The translations under genes were made by a program, and so were the position numbers. Positions 8,350-17,726 of a stretch of DNA of 64,000 nucleotides are shown here, in pieces (position 1 is the stretch's first letter; each line of letters starts with the position of its first letter). The notes beneath the pieces were generated by a model. That model was not told the DNA's origin. It was given only the letters and a program-made list of their open reading frames with translations, and did not search any database. Source of the stretch: Parabacteroides sp. PF5-6 (GTDB lineage: Bacteria > Bacteroidota > Bacteroidia > Bacteroidales > Tannerellaceae); contig NZ_JAQFIN010000002.1 of NCBI RefSeq assembly GCF_029504695.1, forward strand, positions 434,001 to 498,000, given 5' to 3'.

Positions 8350-11349
8350 TTAGTTCTTTAATTTACTCAATCGATCTTCAATCATACCGGCAATATCATC
8401 GTTGCCTTTGTAGTTGTTCTGTAAGCTATTCAGGTAAACACGTGCCTGCACGTCATCACCCTGGCGGATATAGACATCAGCCCAAAGGATAAATCCTCGG
8501 GCGAGCCAGTATTGGTGAGGCGTACCGTTCTTGGCGAAGTCTTCCAGTACTTCGGTTGCTTTACTGTCTTCGTTCGTGTTGTAATACAATTGGGCAAGCA
8601 GGTATTTCGCCTCGGCTCCATGCACCGTACGGGTATCTTTGCTGATCTCTTTCAGGTCTTCCAACGCTTCTTTCTCTTGTCCGGCAGCGATATAAGCTTT
8701 GGCGCGGACATAGCGGGCTTCGGCAATCAGTTCGGGAGAGAGTTTGGAGTCTTTCAATAGCTCGTTGGCGGCAATCAACGCATCCTGTTGCTTGTCGGTG
8801 TATTGTGCGCAACGCATGATACCGAGTTTGGCCGCTTCTTTGTTTGCCGGGTTGTCGGCGATCAGTTGCAGTTGTTTGAAGGTTTCCAAAGCCGTGGCGT
8901 AATCCTGAGCGAGGTATTCGATCTCTGCCTTGCGAGCCAACGCCTCTTCGCGGAACTTCAGGTCGCCGCTATCCAATACGCGTACGTAATACTGCTTGGC
9001 ATCGTTATAGTCTTTCTTGCCAAAAGCGATGCTGGCCAGATAGTAGTTGGCATTCGAATTGAACGCCCCTTCGGGGAAAGTCTGCAGATAGCGAACCAGG
9101 CTCTGTCGCGCCGCTTCGTTATCGCCACGCATAAAGAGCCGTTCGGCAGCCATATACGTCAGGGAATCCTGTTCGCTCACCTCGATGCGGATATTGCCGC
9201 CCAGGGAGTTGACGTAGTTGGTATAGGCATTGATATCATTCAGTTCGATATAAACCGATTTGAGGTCGACCAGGGCCACGCGGGCTTCTTCGCTTCCCGG
9301 GTAATTACTGATCACCTTCTTATAGGCATCGGCTGCTTTCTGCGGTTGGTCTTCATTGAAATAGATCAAGCCCAACTGCACGCCGGCTTTACGGGCCAGG
9401 CTGCTGTTCGGGAACTGGCGGACCAGGGTTTCAAAGGTCGAAGTCGCTTCCGTATTCTTTTCCAGGAGGACATAGGTACGTCCTTTCTCAAACAAGGCAT
9501 CATCCACATATTGCGATTCGGGGAAGTCGCGCACCAGGCGATCCATCTCCCGGATCTTTCCCTGATAGTCTTTCTGCAAGCCCAAGACAAATCCTTTCTG
9601 GAAGATCGAATAATCGCCGGCGGAAGGCTGTACCTGAGCCGCCCGGTTGTAGTTCTCTTCCGCCTGGGCAAACTGACGGTTATAGAACAGGCAGTCGCCA
9701 ATCCGGTTGTACGCATCAGCCAGCGTTGCCGCTTTCTGGTCTTTCTCCAGGTCGGCGTATTGACGGAATCGGCTTAATGCCTCATTGTAATTCTGTAGTT
9801 TGAAATAACCATAACCCAGGTTGTAATGGGCTAAAGCGTATGAGTCGGTATTCCGCTGGCGGGAATTGTTGAGGTACGTGCGGTAGTCGCTTATCGACTT
9901 TTGGAAATCCTCTTTTCGGTAGTACGACTCCCCGCGCCAGAAGTAGGCGTTGTTGCGTGCCTGCTGGTTGTAAGTCCCCAATTCGATCGCACGGGTGAAA
10001 TACTGAATGGCTTCATCCATCTTCACATTGGTGAACGACTGCGTCCCCAGTTGGAAAAGAATATCCTGTTTCGCTTCCAATATCTTCGTGTTGGGCTGGC
10101 GGATCTTCTCGATCGAAGCCAGAGCCGCGTTGTAATTCTTTGTGGTCAGATAGACTTCCACCAGGTAATCGTTTACCTTATCGGCGTATTTGGAATTCGG
10201 GAAATCATTCAGGAAGTCTTCGAACAGGGTGACCGATTCGCCAAAACCGGTGAAGTTTGTCTCGTGAATCAATAAGGCATAGTTGTACAAGGCTACCTCG
10301 CGCACCTGCTCGTCGAACCGTGCCGTTGCCGCTGCCTCGAAAGCCATGCGTGCATTATTCTTATCGTTTTGTTTCAGGTAAGCCTGTCCCAGATAAAGGT
10401 AAGCGTTCTGTGTCAGTGAATCATTCTCGCGCACGACACGTCCGAGGCCGTTCACCGCGTTCTTGTAGTCCGCCTGATTGAAATAGCAAACCCCAAGGAT
10501 ATAGAGATCACCCCGAAGTGGCGAGTCTGTCTCTTTTACGTATTGGCTTAAATGATTAATCGCTTTGACTTCATCACCCCGATTGTAATACGAGTTACCC
10601 ACAATGCGATGGATCTCCGCGTTGTTTTGGCTGTCGGAGTAGGAGCTCAAAAGCGCTTCTCCTTCGCTGATCACGCGTTCGTATTTGTTTTGGATGAAAT
10701 AGATCTGTGTGATAAAGTAGAGCGATTGTTCCCGGTAGGCGGCAAACTCTTTCAGGCGGGAGAACTCCGTCAGTGCGTTGTCGTATTTCTCTGTCGCATA
10801 GTCGATATAAGCCACATAATAAGCCGCTGCTTCCCGATAGGAAGAACCGATCTGTTGGATGCGCTGGAAGTATCCTCTGGCACGCTCCATCTCTCCCTGT
10901 TGCAACAGGGAATAGGCCAGGCGGAAAGAACAAGTCTCTTGTTGTTCGGTACTTAACAGGTCGATATCAGCTTCCTGAAACCAGAAGATCGCTTTTTGAT
11001 ATTCTCCCCGTCCGAAATGTACCGATCCGATCCGATAACTGATCTCATCCGCATGACGGGAATCGGGATACGTATCCAGATACTCCTTTAATACGATATC
11101 CGCATTCTTCTGTCCTTGTTCGAAAACAGCACAGGCAATCAGATAATCTGCTTCCTGAATGCCGTCGGCATCGCGGGATTGCAGCTTATACGTATTCAGT
11201 TTGTCGATTGTCCCCGGATAGTTCTTTAACTCAAATAACGCTTTGCCTTCTAACAATAATCCGTCCGGCGATTCATGCTGATACGACCGTTGAGCGATCG
11301 TCAGTTGGCTGATCAATACCAGACATAACGGAATTAGTCTTTTTCTCAT
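8350..11349 (-). CDS. Large periplasmic tetratricopeptide-repeat protein
   Basis: A 999-residue protein with a signal peptide (MRKRLIPLCLVLISQLTIAQ) followed almost entirely by TPR-type helical repeats such as AYLYLGQAYLKQNDKNNARMAF and AHYNLGYGYFKLQNYNEAL. Segments such as FPNSKYADKVNDYLVEVY resemble the outer-membrane lipoprotein/YbgF type of TPR. Such proteins scaffold envelope assemblies. It is the first gene of a two-gene operon with the downstream barrel protein. A -7-like box lies 57 bp upstream. No catalytic motif is visible. Confidence 0.85.
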   Translation of the reverse strand: MRKRLIPLCLVLISQLTIAQRSYQHESPDGLLLEGKALFELKNYPGTIDKLNTYKLQSRDADGIQEADYLIACAVFEQGQKNADIVLKEYLDTYPDSRHADEISYRIGSVHFGRGEYQKAIFWFQEADIDLLSTEQQETCSFRLAYSLLQQGEMERARGYFQRIQQIGSSYREAAAYYVAYIDYATEKYDNALTEFSRLKEFAAYREQSLYFITQIYFIQNKYERVISEGEALLSSYSDSQNNAEIHRIVGNSYYNRGDEVKAINHLSQYVKETDSPLRGDLYILGVCYFNQADYKNAVNGLGRVVRENDSLTQNAYLYLGQAYLKQNDKNNARMAFEAAATARFDEQVREVALYNYALLIHETNFTGFGESVTLFEDFLNDFPNSKYADKVNDYLVEVYLTTKNYNAALASIEKIRQPNTKILEAKQDILFQLGTQSFTNVKMDEAIQYFTRAIELGTYNQQARNNAYFWRGESYYRKEDFQKSISDYRTYLNNSRQRNTDSYALAHYNLGYGYFKLQNYNEALSRFRQYADLEKDQKAATLADAYNRIGDCLFYNRQFAQAEENYNRAAQVQPSAGDYSIFQKGFVLGLQKDYQGKIREMDRLVRDFPESQYVDDALFEKGRTYVLLEKNTEATSTFETLVRQFPNSSLARKAGVQLGLIYFNEDQPQKAADAYKKVISNYPGSEEARVALVDLKSVYIELNDINAYTNYVNSLGGNIRIEVSEQDSLTYMAAERLFMRGDNEAARQSLVRYLQTFPEGAFNSNANYYLASIAFGKKDYNDAKQYYVRVLDSGDLKFREEALARKAEIEYLAQDYATALETFKQLQLIADNPANKEAAKLGIMRCAQYTDKQQDALIAANELLKDSKLSPELIAEARYVRAKAYIAAGQEKEALEDLKEISKDTRTVHGAEAKYLLAQLYYNTNEDSKATEVLEDFAKNGTPHQYWLARGFILWADVYIRQGDDVQARVYLNSLQNNYKGNDDIAGMIEDRLSKLKN

Positions 11350-11405
11350 TCTTACTTAACTTTTATACGTACACAACACGCAACAATACCTCTAAGTTCA
11401 AAGGG

Positions 11406-11413
11406 CAAAGATA
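11406..11413 (-). promoter_or_regulatory. Candidate -7 box for the TPR/barrel operon
   Basis: Read on the minus strand this is TATCTTTG, matching TAnnTTTG, 57 bp before the TPR start codon. No clear -33 element stands out at the usual spacing. Confidence 0.4.
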
Positions 11414-11470
11414 TGTATTAAGAAACAAAGACAGGCGAAGTAAATTACAAAAAGAATTAAAACCCAGCGC

Positions 11471-11785
11471 TTAGTTAATATCTTCTTCCATTCGGGAAGG
11501 TGCTTGACGGCAGTCAAAGAAATCAAGTATGACGATGCATTCATTCTTTTCATCTACCACATAGAGTATTTTAAAGAATAATTCAACTAAGGAACGAACT
11601 TCATACCGGGTTCGGTAACGTTTATCTTCTTTTTTCCCCATATAAGGGTTTAAGGTAAGTAGTAAAATATCTTTATCAATTGCACGGGAAAGCTTATTGA
11701 CTGCGTTTTCTCCGTATTCAGAAAAAGTATAGTCAAGGATATCGGTTAGTCGCTGTTCAGCAAATGTTGTTAAGCTATAGGTCAT
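11471..11785 (-). CDS. RelE/ParE-family toxin
   Basis: A 104-residue protein with the ParE/RelE layout: an N-terminal helix pair (FAEQRLTDILDYTFSEYGENAV), a central segment of the Y/N-P-x-G type (LNPYMGKKEDKRYRTRYEV) and C-terminal strands (FFKILYVVDEKNECIVILDFFDCRQAP). Members inhibit gyrase or cleave ribosome-bound mRNA; I cannot tell which applies here. Its start codon overlaps the end of the upstream antitoxin by 4 bp, the usual coupling of such modules. Confidence 0.85.
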   Translation of the reverse strand: MTYSLTTFAEQRLTDILDYTFSEYGENAVNKLSRAIDKDILLLTLNPYMGKKEDKRYRTRYEVRSLVELFFKILYVVDEKNECIVILDFFDCRQAPSRMEEDIN

Positions 11786-12051
11786 TGATAGCGTTTAAGT
11801 AATTTGGATACTTCTTCTGGCCCAACTGTTAAGCCTTTCTCCATTTGATCCAATGAGATGTTTAGTTCTTCGATTAATTCCTCATGGGTGCGCTGGAAAG
11901 GAGATAGCCTTCTGTTGTGATAGACAGAGGTTACATAATCATCTACCTCCTGGATAGCTTTATCATCGTCTATTTTGAGGAGAGTTTCTATGATTTTCAA
12001 TTTACGATCATAAAAAGATATATTTTCCATAAGGCTTTTGTCTTTTATCAT
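11782..12051 (-). CDS. Antitoxin partner of the ParE-type toxin
   Basis: An acidic, helix-rich protein of up to 89 residues, encoded directly upstream of the toxin with a 4-bp overlap. The start may be at 12051 or, more compactly, at ATG 12030 (MENISFYDRKLK). The middle (DDDKAIQEVDDYV) and tail (GLTVGPEEVSKLLKRY) resemble small antitoxins that wrap the toxin. I see no clear ribbon-helix-helix DNA-binding motif, so autoregulation is uncertain. The assignment is largely by position. Confidence 0.75.
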   Translation of the reverse strand: MIKDKSLMENISFYDRKLKIIETLLKIDDDKAIQEVDDYVTSVYHNRRLSPFQRTHEELIEELNISLDQMEKGLTVGPEEVSKLLKRYQ

Positions 12052-12068
12052 CCGATAAAGATAGTGAT

Positions 12069-12587
12069 TTATTTCGAGATATAGCGTTTGACGGCTTCTT
12101 TAACAGAGGTGAGTCCGAAGTCTTCGGGGTCTATTTCTTCGGGACGAAGGATCAGGATTTCTTCCGCGTCATCGTCGGCGGCGGCTGTGTCGAAAGATTC
12201 TACTTCGCATTCATAGAACAGGTCCAGCGTGTGCACCTTAAAGCCGGAATACGGATAGATATTGGGGATGGAGAAGAGATAACGGCATTCTTTTACGTCT
12301 AAATGGGTTTCTTCTTTCACTTCCCTGCGGGCGGAGTCTTCCCCCGTTTCGTGCATATCGACAAACCCACCCGGCAGATCCAGTGTGTTCTCGGCCGGTG
12401 GCGTTCCCCGGCGTACGACCAGCAATTCTCCTTTTGCGTTCTTTATAAAACAGGCTACGGCTGCCGAAGGATTGAAGTAATAGACGAAACCGCAACTGGC
12501 ACAGCGTTTGGCCTTTTCGTTGGTCTCGATAAACGTTTTCTGCCCGCAGATCGGACAGTAATTGAATAAGTCTAAAGGATGGGGCAT
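12069..12587 (-). CDS. NUDIX hydrolase with N-terminal zinc ribbon
   Basis: It hydrolyses a nucleoside-diphosphate-linked compound, possibly NADH-like, since zinc-ribbon NUDIX enzymes include NADH pyrophosphatases. From ATG 12587 it is 172 residues. CPICG (Cys11, Cys14) and CASCG (Cys29, Cys32) form the ribbon. The NUDIX box spans residues 73-95 (GGFVDMHETGEDSARREV then KEETHL), with its REVKEET core intact. The longer frame from 12683 only translates an intergenic simple repeat (HFQLSTLL, FNFQLFT), so I reject that extension. Confidence 0.9.
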   Translation of the reverse strand: MPHPLDLFNYCPICGQKTFIETNEKAKRCASCGFVYYFNPSAAVACFIKNAKGELLVVRRGTPPAENTLDLPGGFVDMHETGEDSARREVKEETHLDVKECRYLFSIPNIYPYSGFKVHTLDLFYECEVESFDTAAADDDAEEILILRPEEIDPEDFGLTSVKEAVKRYISK

Positions 12588-12702
12588 GGTGAATAGTTGA
12601 AAGTTGAATTGCAAATCGCTTAGCGAAGCGTAAAGCAAAGTTGAAAGTTGAAAGTGAAAACTAATTTCACCTTTAGCTTTCAACTTTCAACTTTCAACTG
12701 AA
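12588..12702. repeat. GTTGAAA/TTTCAAC simple-unit inverted repeat
   Basis: Tandem GTTGAAA units on the left (12596-12657) face TTTCAAC units on the right (12676-12699), so the junction can fold into a long hairpin. It fills the space between the ROK stop codon and the NUDIX start. The same unit family recurs at 19654-19771. Confidence 0.85.
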
Positions 12703-13674
12703 TTAGTCAATGTCTTTCGATTCCCATCCCAAGGCGCTGGCGCCCAATACGGCGGCATCGCTTTCTTTGAGTTGGGAGAAGATCAGTTTCGTTTTGCCGG
12801 CGAACACTTTGAGCATGTTCTGTTCCATCGCTTCCCGGATCGGATTCATGATCAGGTCGCCTGCTTTGGTCAGACCGCCGAAAAGAATAATCGCTTCCGG
12901 GCTTGAGAAGGCCACAAAGTCGGCAAAGGCTTCGCCCAGCATGTGTCCGGTGAATTCGAATATTTCCAGTGCTACCTTGTCACCTTTCATGGCTGCGTCG
13001 TAGACGTCTTTGGAGGTGATCTCATCCGGATCGACATCGCGAAGGATGCTCTCGTCGCTGCGGAGTTCCAGGATTTCACGGGCTGTACGGGCTACGCCGG
13101 TTGCCGAAGTGTACGCTTCCAGGCAACCTTCACGGCCGCAGCCACATTTCCGTCCGTTCTTCCGGCGGATAATCGTGTGACCCAATTCGCCGGCAAAGCC
13201 ATCATGTCCGTAGACGAGGTTACCCCCGACAACGATACCGCTACCTACGCCGGTGCCCAGTGTGATCACGATAAAGTCTTTCATCCCGCGTGCCGCGCCA
13301 TAGGTCATTTCCCCGATAGCGGCGGCATTGGCGTCGTTAGTCAATGTAACCGGAATACCTCTGACGGCTTCACTGATCAGCTGGGCCAAAGGAATCTGGC
13401 CTTTCCAGGGCAAGTTCGGCGCAAATTCGATGCAACCGCTGAAGTAGTTTCCGTTCGGAGCGCCTACACCGATACCTTTGATCTTGTCGTATCCGCCGGC
13501 CTGATCGATCACGATATCCAAGCCTTTAGCCAGTTCTGTTATATAATCTTTAATATCAGCATGTTTGCTGGTCTTGATCGACCCGCTGTACAAGATCGTT
13601 CCTCTTGCATCAACAACTCCAAATACCGTATTGGTGCCACCAATATCTATACCTATTACATAAGGTTTCTCCAT
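12703..13674 (-). CDS. ROK-family sugar kinase (glucokinase-like)
   Basis: ROK kinases phosphorylate glucose or related hexoses with ATP. The 323-residue protein has the ATP phosphate loop IGIDIGGTNT (7-16), the catalytic-base segment LTNDANAAA (Asp114) and LGTGVGSGIV. The ROK zinc site consists of His166 and a CGCGREGC cluster (Cys177, Cys179, Cys184). There is no N-terminal DNA-binding domain, so it is an enzyme rather than a ROK repressor. Glucose specificity is inferred from overall resemblance. Confidence 0.9.
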   Translation of the reverse strand: MEKPYVIGIDIGGTNTVFGVVDARGTILYSGSIKTSKHADIKDYITELAKGLDIVIDQAGGYDKIKGIGVGAPNGNYFSGCIEFAPNLPWKGQIPLAQLISEAVRGIPVTLTNDANAAAIGEMTYGAARGMKDFIVITLGTGVGSGIVVGGNLVYGHDGFAGELGHTIIRRKNGRKCGCGREGCLEAYTSATGVARTAREILELRSDESILRDVDPDEITSKDVYDAAMKGDKVALEIFEFTGHMLGEAFADFVAFSSPEAIILFGGLTKAGDLIMNPIREAMEQNMLKVFAGKTKLIFSQLKESDAAVLGASALGWESKDID

Positions 13675-13766
13675 GATTTTATTTTTATTGGATTAATAAT
13701 GTCCTTTTATTGGGTTGTAAATATAGGGAAATAGTTGATACCCGAAAGTCTATCTCCTGAAGTTTT

Positions 13767-14156
13767 TCATTTATTTAAGGGCAAGACTTCAATCCAATAG
13801 TCATCCGGATCGTTGATGAAGTAAAGTCCCATGGAATGATTTTCAAAGCAGACCCATCCTTTTTCTTTATGGTAGGCGCGGATCTGGTCGTAGTCGCCAT
13901 CCACCCGGAAACACAGGTGGCTTTCGTTATCGCCCAATTCGTACGCTTCCTGCCGGTCGCGTAGCCAGGTCAGCTCCAACAGAAAGCCGGTCTGCCGGTC
14001 GCCCATATAAACCAGGATAAAAGAACCGTCTTCCGCCTCTTTGCGGTGGTGTTCTTTCAGTCCTAAAGCCTCTTCGTAGAAGGCTATACTCTTGTTGAGA
14101 TCAACGACATTGATGTTGAAATGATCAAATCTTGCTTTTATTTCCATACGATTCAT
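13767..14156 (-). CDS. VOC-family (glyoxalase/bleomycin-resistance fold) protein
   Basis: A 129-residue single-module VOC protein. It has the characteristic start FDHFNINVVDLNKSIAFYEEALGL, the metal-type segment SHLCFRVDG and the closing GLYFINDPDDYWIEVLP, where Glu could be a metal ligand. It resembles lactoylglutathione lyase, but the substrate is unknown. The start may be ATG 14156, which overlaps the upstream stop codon by 4 bp, or ATG 14147. The overlap implies translation coupled to the upstream metallo-hydrolase. Confidence 0.85.
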   Translation of the reverse strand: MNRMEIKARFDHFNINVVDLNKSIAFYEEALGLKEHHRKEAEDGSFILVYMGDRQTGFLLELTWLRDRQEAYELGDNESHLCFRVDGDYDQIRAYHKEKGWVCFENHSMGLYFINDPDDYWIEVLPLNK

Positions 14157-14875
14157 ATATTTATAGATTGTGCTTTTTCGGTCAGTTCCATCACGGCTAC
14201 CCCTTTGGATTGAGCATAGATATAGAACGGCTTGAGCTTATCGTAATTCTCCCCGAAGTGCATCGGAGCGAACAAATCGACCGGTATGCGGTCGATCAAC
14301 TGCTCCGCTCCCCGGGCAAAGTCGGTACCCAGGCGGGGATCGACAGGGAAGAGGGCGACATCCAGGTGATCGGTCGTGTCGGCCAATAATTCCAGTTCTT
14401 TCAGGTAATCTCGCTCGGCAACGGCGATTTCCTCCGGATTCGATTCGTCTTTCCAGTGCCAGTTATTGAGGTCGCCGGCATGAAAGATCGTTTTCCCTTC
14501 CGCCCGGATCAGGAAAGAGATGCCGATATCGGTCGATCCCAATGCTTTGACGGACAGGTATTCATCGGTATACTCCTCCCCTTTCATCAGGTAAACCGCA
14601 TCCTCTTCTCCGGCCTTCCTTGCCCGCAGGATATCCCGCGAAAAGAGATATTGCATATCTTCTTTCTCTTCCCGCCATTGCAGTATCTCTTTGTTGAAAT
14701 GATCGGGATGGGCATGGGACGATAAGACATAAAGCCTGCCCGGCTTGCCAAGCAAGGTCTGATGCACATATCCTTCCCGGGGCGCGACTCCGGTATCCTT
14801 ATAATAATCGATCAGGATCGCGAAACCTTCGGCTTCGATCAGGAATCCGCTATGAAAAATATAGATCAGTCTCAT
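14153..14875 (-). CDS. Metallo-beta-lactamase-fold hydrolase
   Basis: A 240-residue protein starting MRLIYIFHSGFLIEAEGFAILIDYYKD. It has the metal-site motif SSHAHPDHFN, then FHAGDLNNWHW and LFPVDPRLG, which places it in the UlaG-like part of the MBL fold. The natural substrate is unknown. I use ATG 14875: the frame is open back to 15061 only because it reads through a 21-bp repeat array (FQKAGG peptides). It overlaps the VOC gene by 4 bp. Confidence 0.85.
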   Translation of the reverse strand: MRLIYIFHSGFLIEAEGFAILIDYYKDTGVAPREGYVHQTLLGKPGRLYVLSSHAHPDHFNKEILQWREEKEDMQYLFSRDILRARKAGEEDAVYLMKGEEYTDEYLSVKALGSTDIGISFLIRAEGKTIFHAGDLNNWHWKDESNPEEIAVAERDYLKELELLADTTDHLDVALFPVDPRLGTDFARGAEQLIDRIPVDLFAPMHFGENYDKLKPFYIYAQSKGVAVMELTEKAQSINI

Positions 14876-14879
14876 GGTG

Positions 14880-14887
14880 CAAATATA
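14880..14887 (-). promoter_or_regulatory. Candidate -7 box abutting the metallo-hydrolase start
   Basis: On the minus strand this is TATATTTG, ending 4 bp before ATG 14875. If it is used, transcription would begin at or just inside the start codon, which suggests a leaderless mRNA or a downstream start. Confidence 0.35.
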
Positions 14888-14967
14888 TTTATTATTTATT
14901 TGAAACCCGCACAGCCCTTTTTGCAAGCCTACAGATGAAAGGTTAAAAAAGTGGACTGTTTGAGTGC

Positions 14968-15053
14968 CCAAAAGGCCGGCAGGGTTTTCCAAAAGGCCGC
15001 CGGCCTTTTGGAAAACTCCGCCGGCCTTTTGGAAAACCCTGCCGGCCTTTTTT
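14968..15053. repeat. 21-bp-period CCGGCCTTTTGG array forming a 30-bp perfect stem
   Basis: Arms 14970-14999 and 15022-15051 are exact 30-nt inverted repeats built of the 21-bp CCTGCCGGCCTTTTGG unit. The 3' arm runs into a T-run on the plus strand. It is related to arrays at 5317-5460 and 35827-35910. Confidence 0.9.
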
Positions 15054-15163
15054 GCCTTCACCCGAAAGGCTGATTAATACAGGGATCTCGATGAAGGGTG
15101 AAAGGTGAAGACCGGGGTAAAAACTTTTATGTGGTAAGTTTCAGGTTTGGTCATGGCTGAGGC

Positions 15164-16438
15164 TTATTTGCCGATCTTCAGGTGGCTGAGCTTGGAGATC
15201 CGGGAGAGATCGGTATAGTCGTATTGGTAGAGACCGTCGTCGGCGATCATCATCAATACATTATTATAGGGGATACAGTCGTAGCCTTCCATGCCGGAGT
15301 AGTGCACCAGCCGGTTGGCCATCAGTTGCTGCGGGTCGCCTACTTTGAACACCTGCAGTCCGTCGTCGCAGACAAAGAGCGTGCCGTTGTCGATGCCCAG
15401 GCCTTTGGGTTTTTTCATCGAATAGGTGACCAGGTGATTGGGCGAATAGACATCGCTGACGTCGATAATCAACAGTTGATTGACGTTCTGCCCGCACCAG
15501 TTGTCGGAATGGATGGTCACATACGCCAGATCGTTTTCGACCACCACCGGGTCGCAGCCGAAGATATGCCATACGGTGGAGATATAACCCGGCTCTTCGG
15601 GATTGGCCACCGAGTAGATCGCCATGCCCGTCGGCGTGCCCAGAAAGAGATAGTCTTTATACGGGAAGATGGTCTCCACATCCTGATTTACATAAAAGCT
15701 TTCCCTGACTTTGACCGGCTCGTCGCCTGCCAGATTGAAGATGGTCATCTGACTGTTCATCACCACATACAAATAACTGTCGTACAGTCCGAAACGCGAC
15801 ATCGAACCGACCACACCCGTCGACATGCCACCCGAGGAGTTCGACAAGAAATCGCCTGACTGGCTGGCTTCGGGCATCATCATGTCTTCCCCGTTATAAC
15901 GCTCCACCCATTCGACCCGCTTCTTCGGTTTCCAACCTACAACGACCTGGTTTTCCGCAAAGGCGGTATGACAGGCATTATAGTTGCACCCGTAATCATT
16001 CTCAGTAGGCGGCAGGGCAAACGGGAAGACCCCTTCCAGACGGTTGATCAATTGGGGCTTGGCCGGATTAGTCAGATCGAACCACACCAGGTCGATATAC
16101 GAGTCGGCATACAAACGATCGTTTCTAATGCTTACGTCGGCATTGCCCATCAATTCGATAAAACCGACGGATTGGGGATTGGCCGGATTGCGGTTGTCGA
16201 TAATATGAATGCCCACTTCCGGCTCGGAGATATACAGGTAGCCGTTATAGAGACACAACTTCCCCCTTTCTTCTATCGTACGGGGCGTGGTGTTGACCTT
16301 TACGGAGTTTCGGAACTCAGTGACCGACAGGGTGACCGGCTCATTGATGGTGTATTCAACTTTTTCTACTCTACTCTCGAAACAACCAGAGAGAAAAAGA
16401 GCCGTAAAGGCGAGGAACAAGGGTATAATTCGTTTCAT
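15164..16438 (-). CDS. LVIVD-like beta-propeller lipoprotein
   Basis: A 424-residue lipoprotein with signal peptide and lipobox LSGC (Cys19). The body is a series of propeller-like repeats of the LVIVD kind (LYISEPEVGIHIIDNRNPANPQ, LYADSYIDLVWFDLTNPAKPQL, LLIIDVSDVYSPNHLV, LFVCDDGLQVFKVGDP). Such proteins sit at the outer membrane or cell surface, and no enzymatic activity is implied. It lies downstream of the sigma factor and barrel protein on the same strand, with a 37-bp gap, so it may be a third gene of that operon. Confidence 0.75.
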   Translation of the reverse strand: MKRIIPLFLAFTALFLSGCFESRVEKVEYTINEPVTLSVTEFRNSVKVNTTPRTIEERGKLCLYNGYLYISEPEVGIHIIDNRNPANPQSVGFIELMGNADVSIRNDRLYADSYIDLVWFDLTNPAKPQLINRLEGVFPFALPPTENDYGCNYNACHTAFAENQVVVGWKPKKRVEWVERYNGEDMMMPEASQSGDFLSNSSGGMSTGVVGSMSRFGLYDSYLYVVMNSQMTIFNLAGDEPVKVRESFYVNQDVETIFPYKDYLFLGTPTGMAIYSVANPEEPGYISTVWHIFGCDPVVVENDLAYVTIHSDNWCGQNVNQLLIIDVSDVYSPNHLVTYSMKKPKGLGIDNGTLFVCDDGLQVFKVGDPQQLMANRLVHYSGMEGYDCIPYNNVLMMIADDGLYQYDYTDLSRISKLSHLKIGK

Positions 16439-16475
16439 AATAACTGAATTTAATGTTTACATGAGATGATTTGAA

Positions 16476-17726
16476 CTAAAAATGATACCGGATTCCGCCG
16501 TTGACACCAAATCCGAAAGGATGTTCGGTCCGGATACTTGGCGGTTGATCCGCATCAAAATAATAATAGATCTTGGGCTCGGCATAGAGGCTCCAATGGT
16601 CGAAGAGGCGGTAGGCGATACCGACAGCTCCGTGCAGCGAGAACTGAACACCCGGGATCGAGCTCTTCTCTGCATTCGAAACAAATACACCGGCATCGAA
16701 TTCTCTTACCGTCAGGACGGACTTCAACCCTTTTTCCAGCATAACCCCACCGGAGAGATACATATTCCACCGCGGTTTATTCACCAGGTAAGCCACCGCG
16801 TTCAGGGGAATCCCCAGATAGTGGAGCTGTAATCTGTCGTTTTTGCTGATCCTGCTTTTCTTCAGGTCCGAAGCGAGATACGTATAGATCAATCCGCTTT
16901 CAACGGCAAAGACCGGATTGATCTCTTTCCGAACGCTTATTCCCACCGACAGTGGGATGGCGTGGGAGATATCCACATACTGCTTCTCCGCCAGGTGTTC
17001 ATTGCCTATTTCTTCCGATGGAACGGAAGGAAGATTATAACCGGGGTCATTATGCGACGGTTCAAGAACGGCATAGTCGTTTGAAGAAAGAGAGAAAAAA
17101 GAAGGATCCCCGCCACCGGTACCCAGCGCCACGGCCAACAGCCACTTCCCGCTCTTTTTCTTTTGCGGCAGATCGGCGAAGCGGGAAGGCTCGGATGGCG
17201 TGAACGATTCGCGCTTGGGGCTTTGGGATTGTTCCCTGCTTTCGGCGGGCTGCTTCCTGCTTTCGGCGGGTTGTTCGTTTTCTTCCTGCTGTTCGTTTTC
17301 TTCCTGTGCACGAATGGTTTCCATAACTCTCTCTTCAACTTCTTCGACCGGCGCCTTTGCCTCCGGAACGGGGGGGCGCTCCGGAGTCGCAGGCGGAGTC
17401 TGGAGAGCCAGTGTTTCCACAACGGGTTTCGTTGTTTCGGGCACGGGTTTCTCTTCTTCCGGTCGGGGAAGGATTTCCTGTTCGGCCAGTTGCCGCTGTA
17501 CATCCTCCGCATCGAATGGGTAAGACAGCCAGAAAACAGCCAACAGGATAGCCGCAGCAATGCCTGAAGCGATCCATCCCAGATGGGAACGCTTCCTCCG
17601 TTGCAACTGCCCGGCGATCTTATCCCAGCTTCCCGGATCGACCGGGGTCGGATGATTCTCCAACCGCCCCTTGAGGTAGCTGCTGAAGTGATCCAAAGAT
17701 TCTTTATGTGCTGTTTCGTCTGACAT
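16476..17726 (-). CDS. Transmembrane protein with C-terminal outer-membrane-type beta-barrel
   Basis: A 416-residue protein in three parts: a soluble N-terminus (1-47), one membrane helix (about 49-67, WIASGIAAAILLAVFWLSY), and a Pro/Glu/Gln-rich linker (about 75-175, with repeats such as QQEENEQ and QPAESR). A segment with alternating strands and a terminal aromatic (FGFGVNGGIRYHF) follows, typical of small barrels. Its start overlaps the ECF sigma gene by 23 bp, so the N-terminus may act as its anti-sigma. That role is inference; no zinc anti-sigma motif is visible. Confidence 0.7.
   Translation of the reverse strand: MSDETAHKESLDHFSSYLKGRLENHPTPVDPGSWDKIAGQLQRRKRSHLGWIASGIAAAILLAVFWLSYPFDAEDVQRQLAEQEILPRPEEEKPVPETTKPVVETLALQTPPATPERPPVPEAKAPVEEVEERVMETIRAQEENEQQEENEQPAESRKQPAESREQSQSPKRESFTPSEPSRFADLPQKKKSGKWLLAVALGTGGGDPSFFSLSSNDYAVLEPSHNDPGYNLPSVPSEEIGNEHLAEKQYVDISHAIPLSVGISVRKEINPVFAVESGLIYTYLASDLKKSRISKNDRLQLHYLGIPLNAVAYLVNKPRWNMYLSGGVMLEKGLKSVLTVREFDAGVFVSNAEKSSIPGVQFSLHGAVGIAYRLFDHWSLYAEPKIYYYFDADQPPSIRTEHPFGFGVNGGIRYHF

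Noticed and set aside
8788-9777. 329-codon frame opposite the TPR gene
   Set aside because: Antisense shadow; the minus-strand frame has clear signal-peptide and TPR patterns.
14876-15061. 62-residue N-terminal extension of the metallo-hydrolase
   Set aside because: It is encoded by the repeat array and leader; the fold begins at MRLIYIF and a promoter-like box separates the two.
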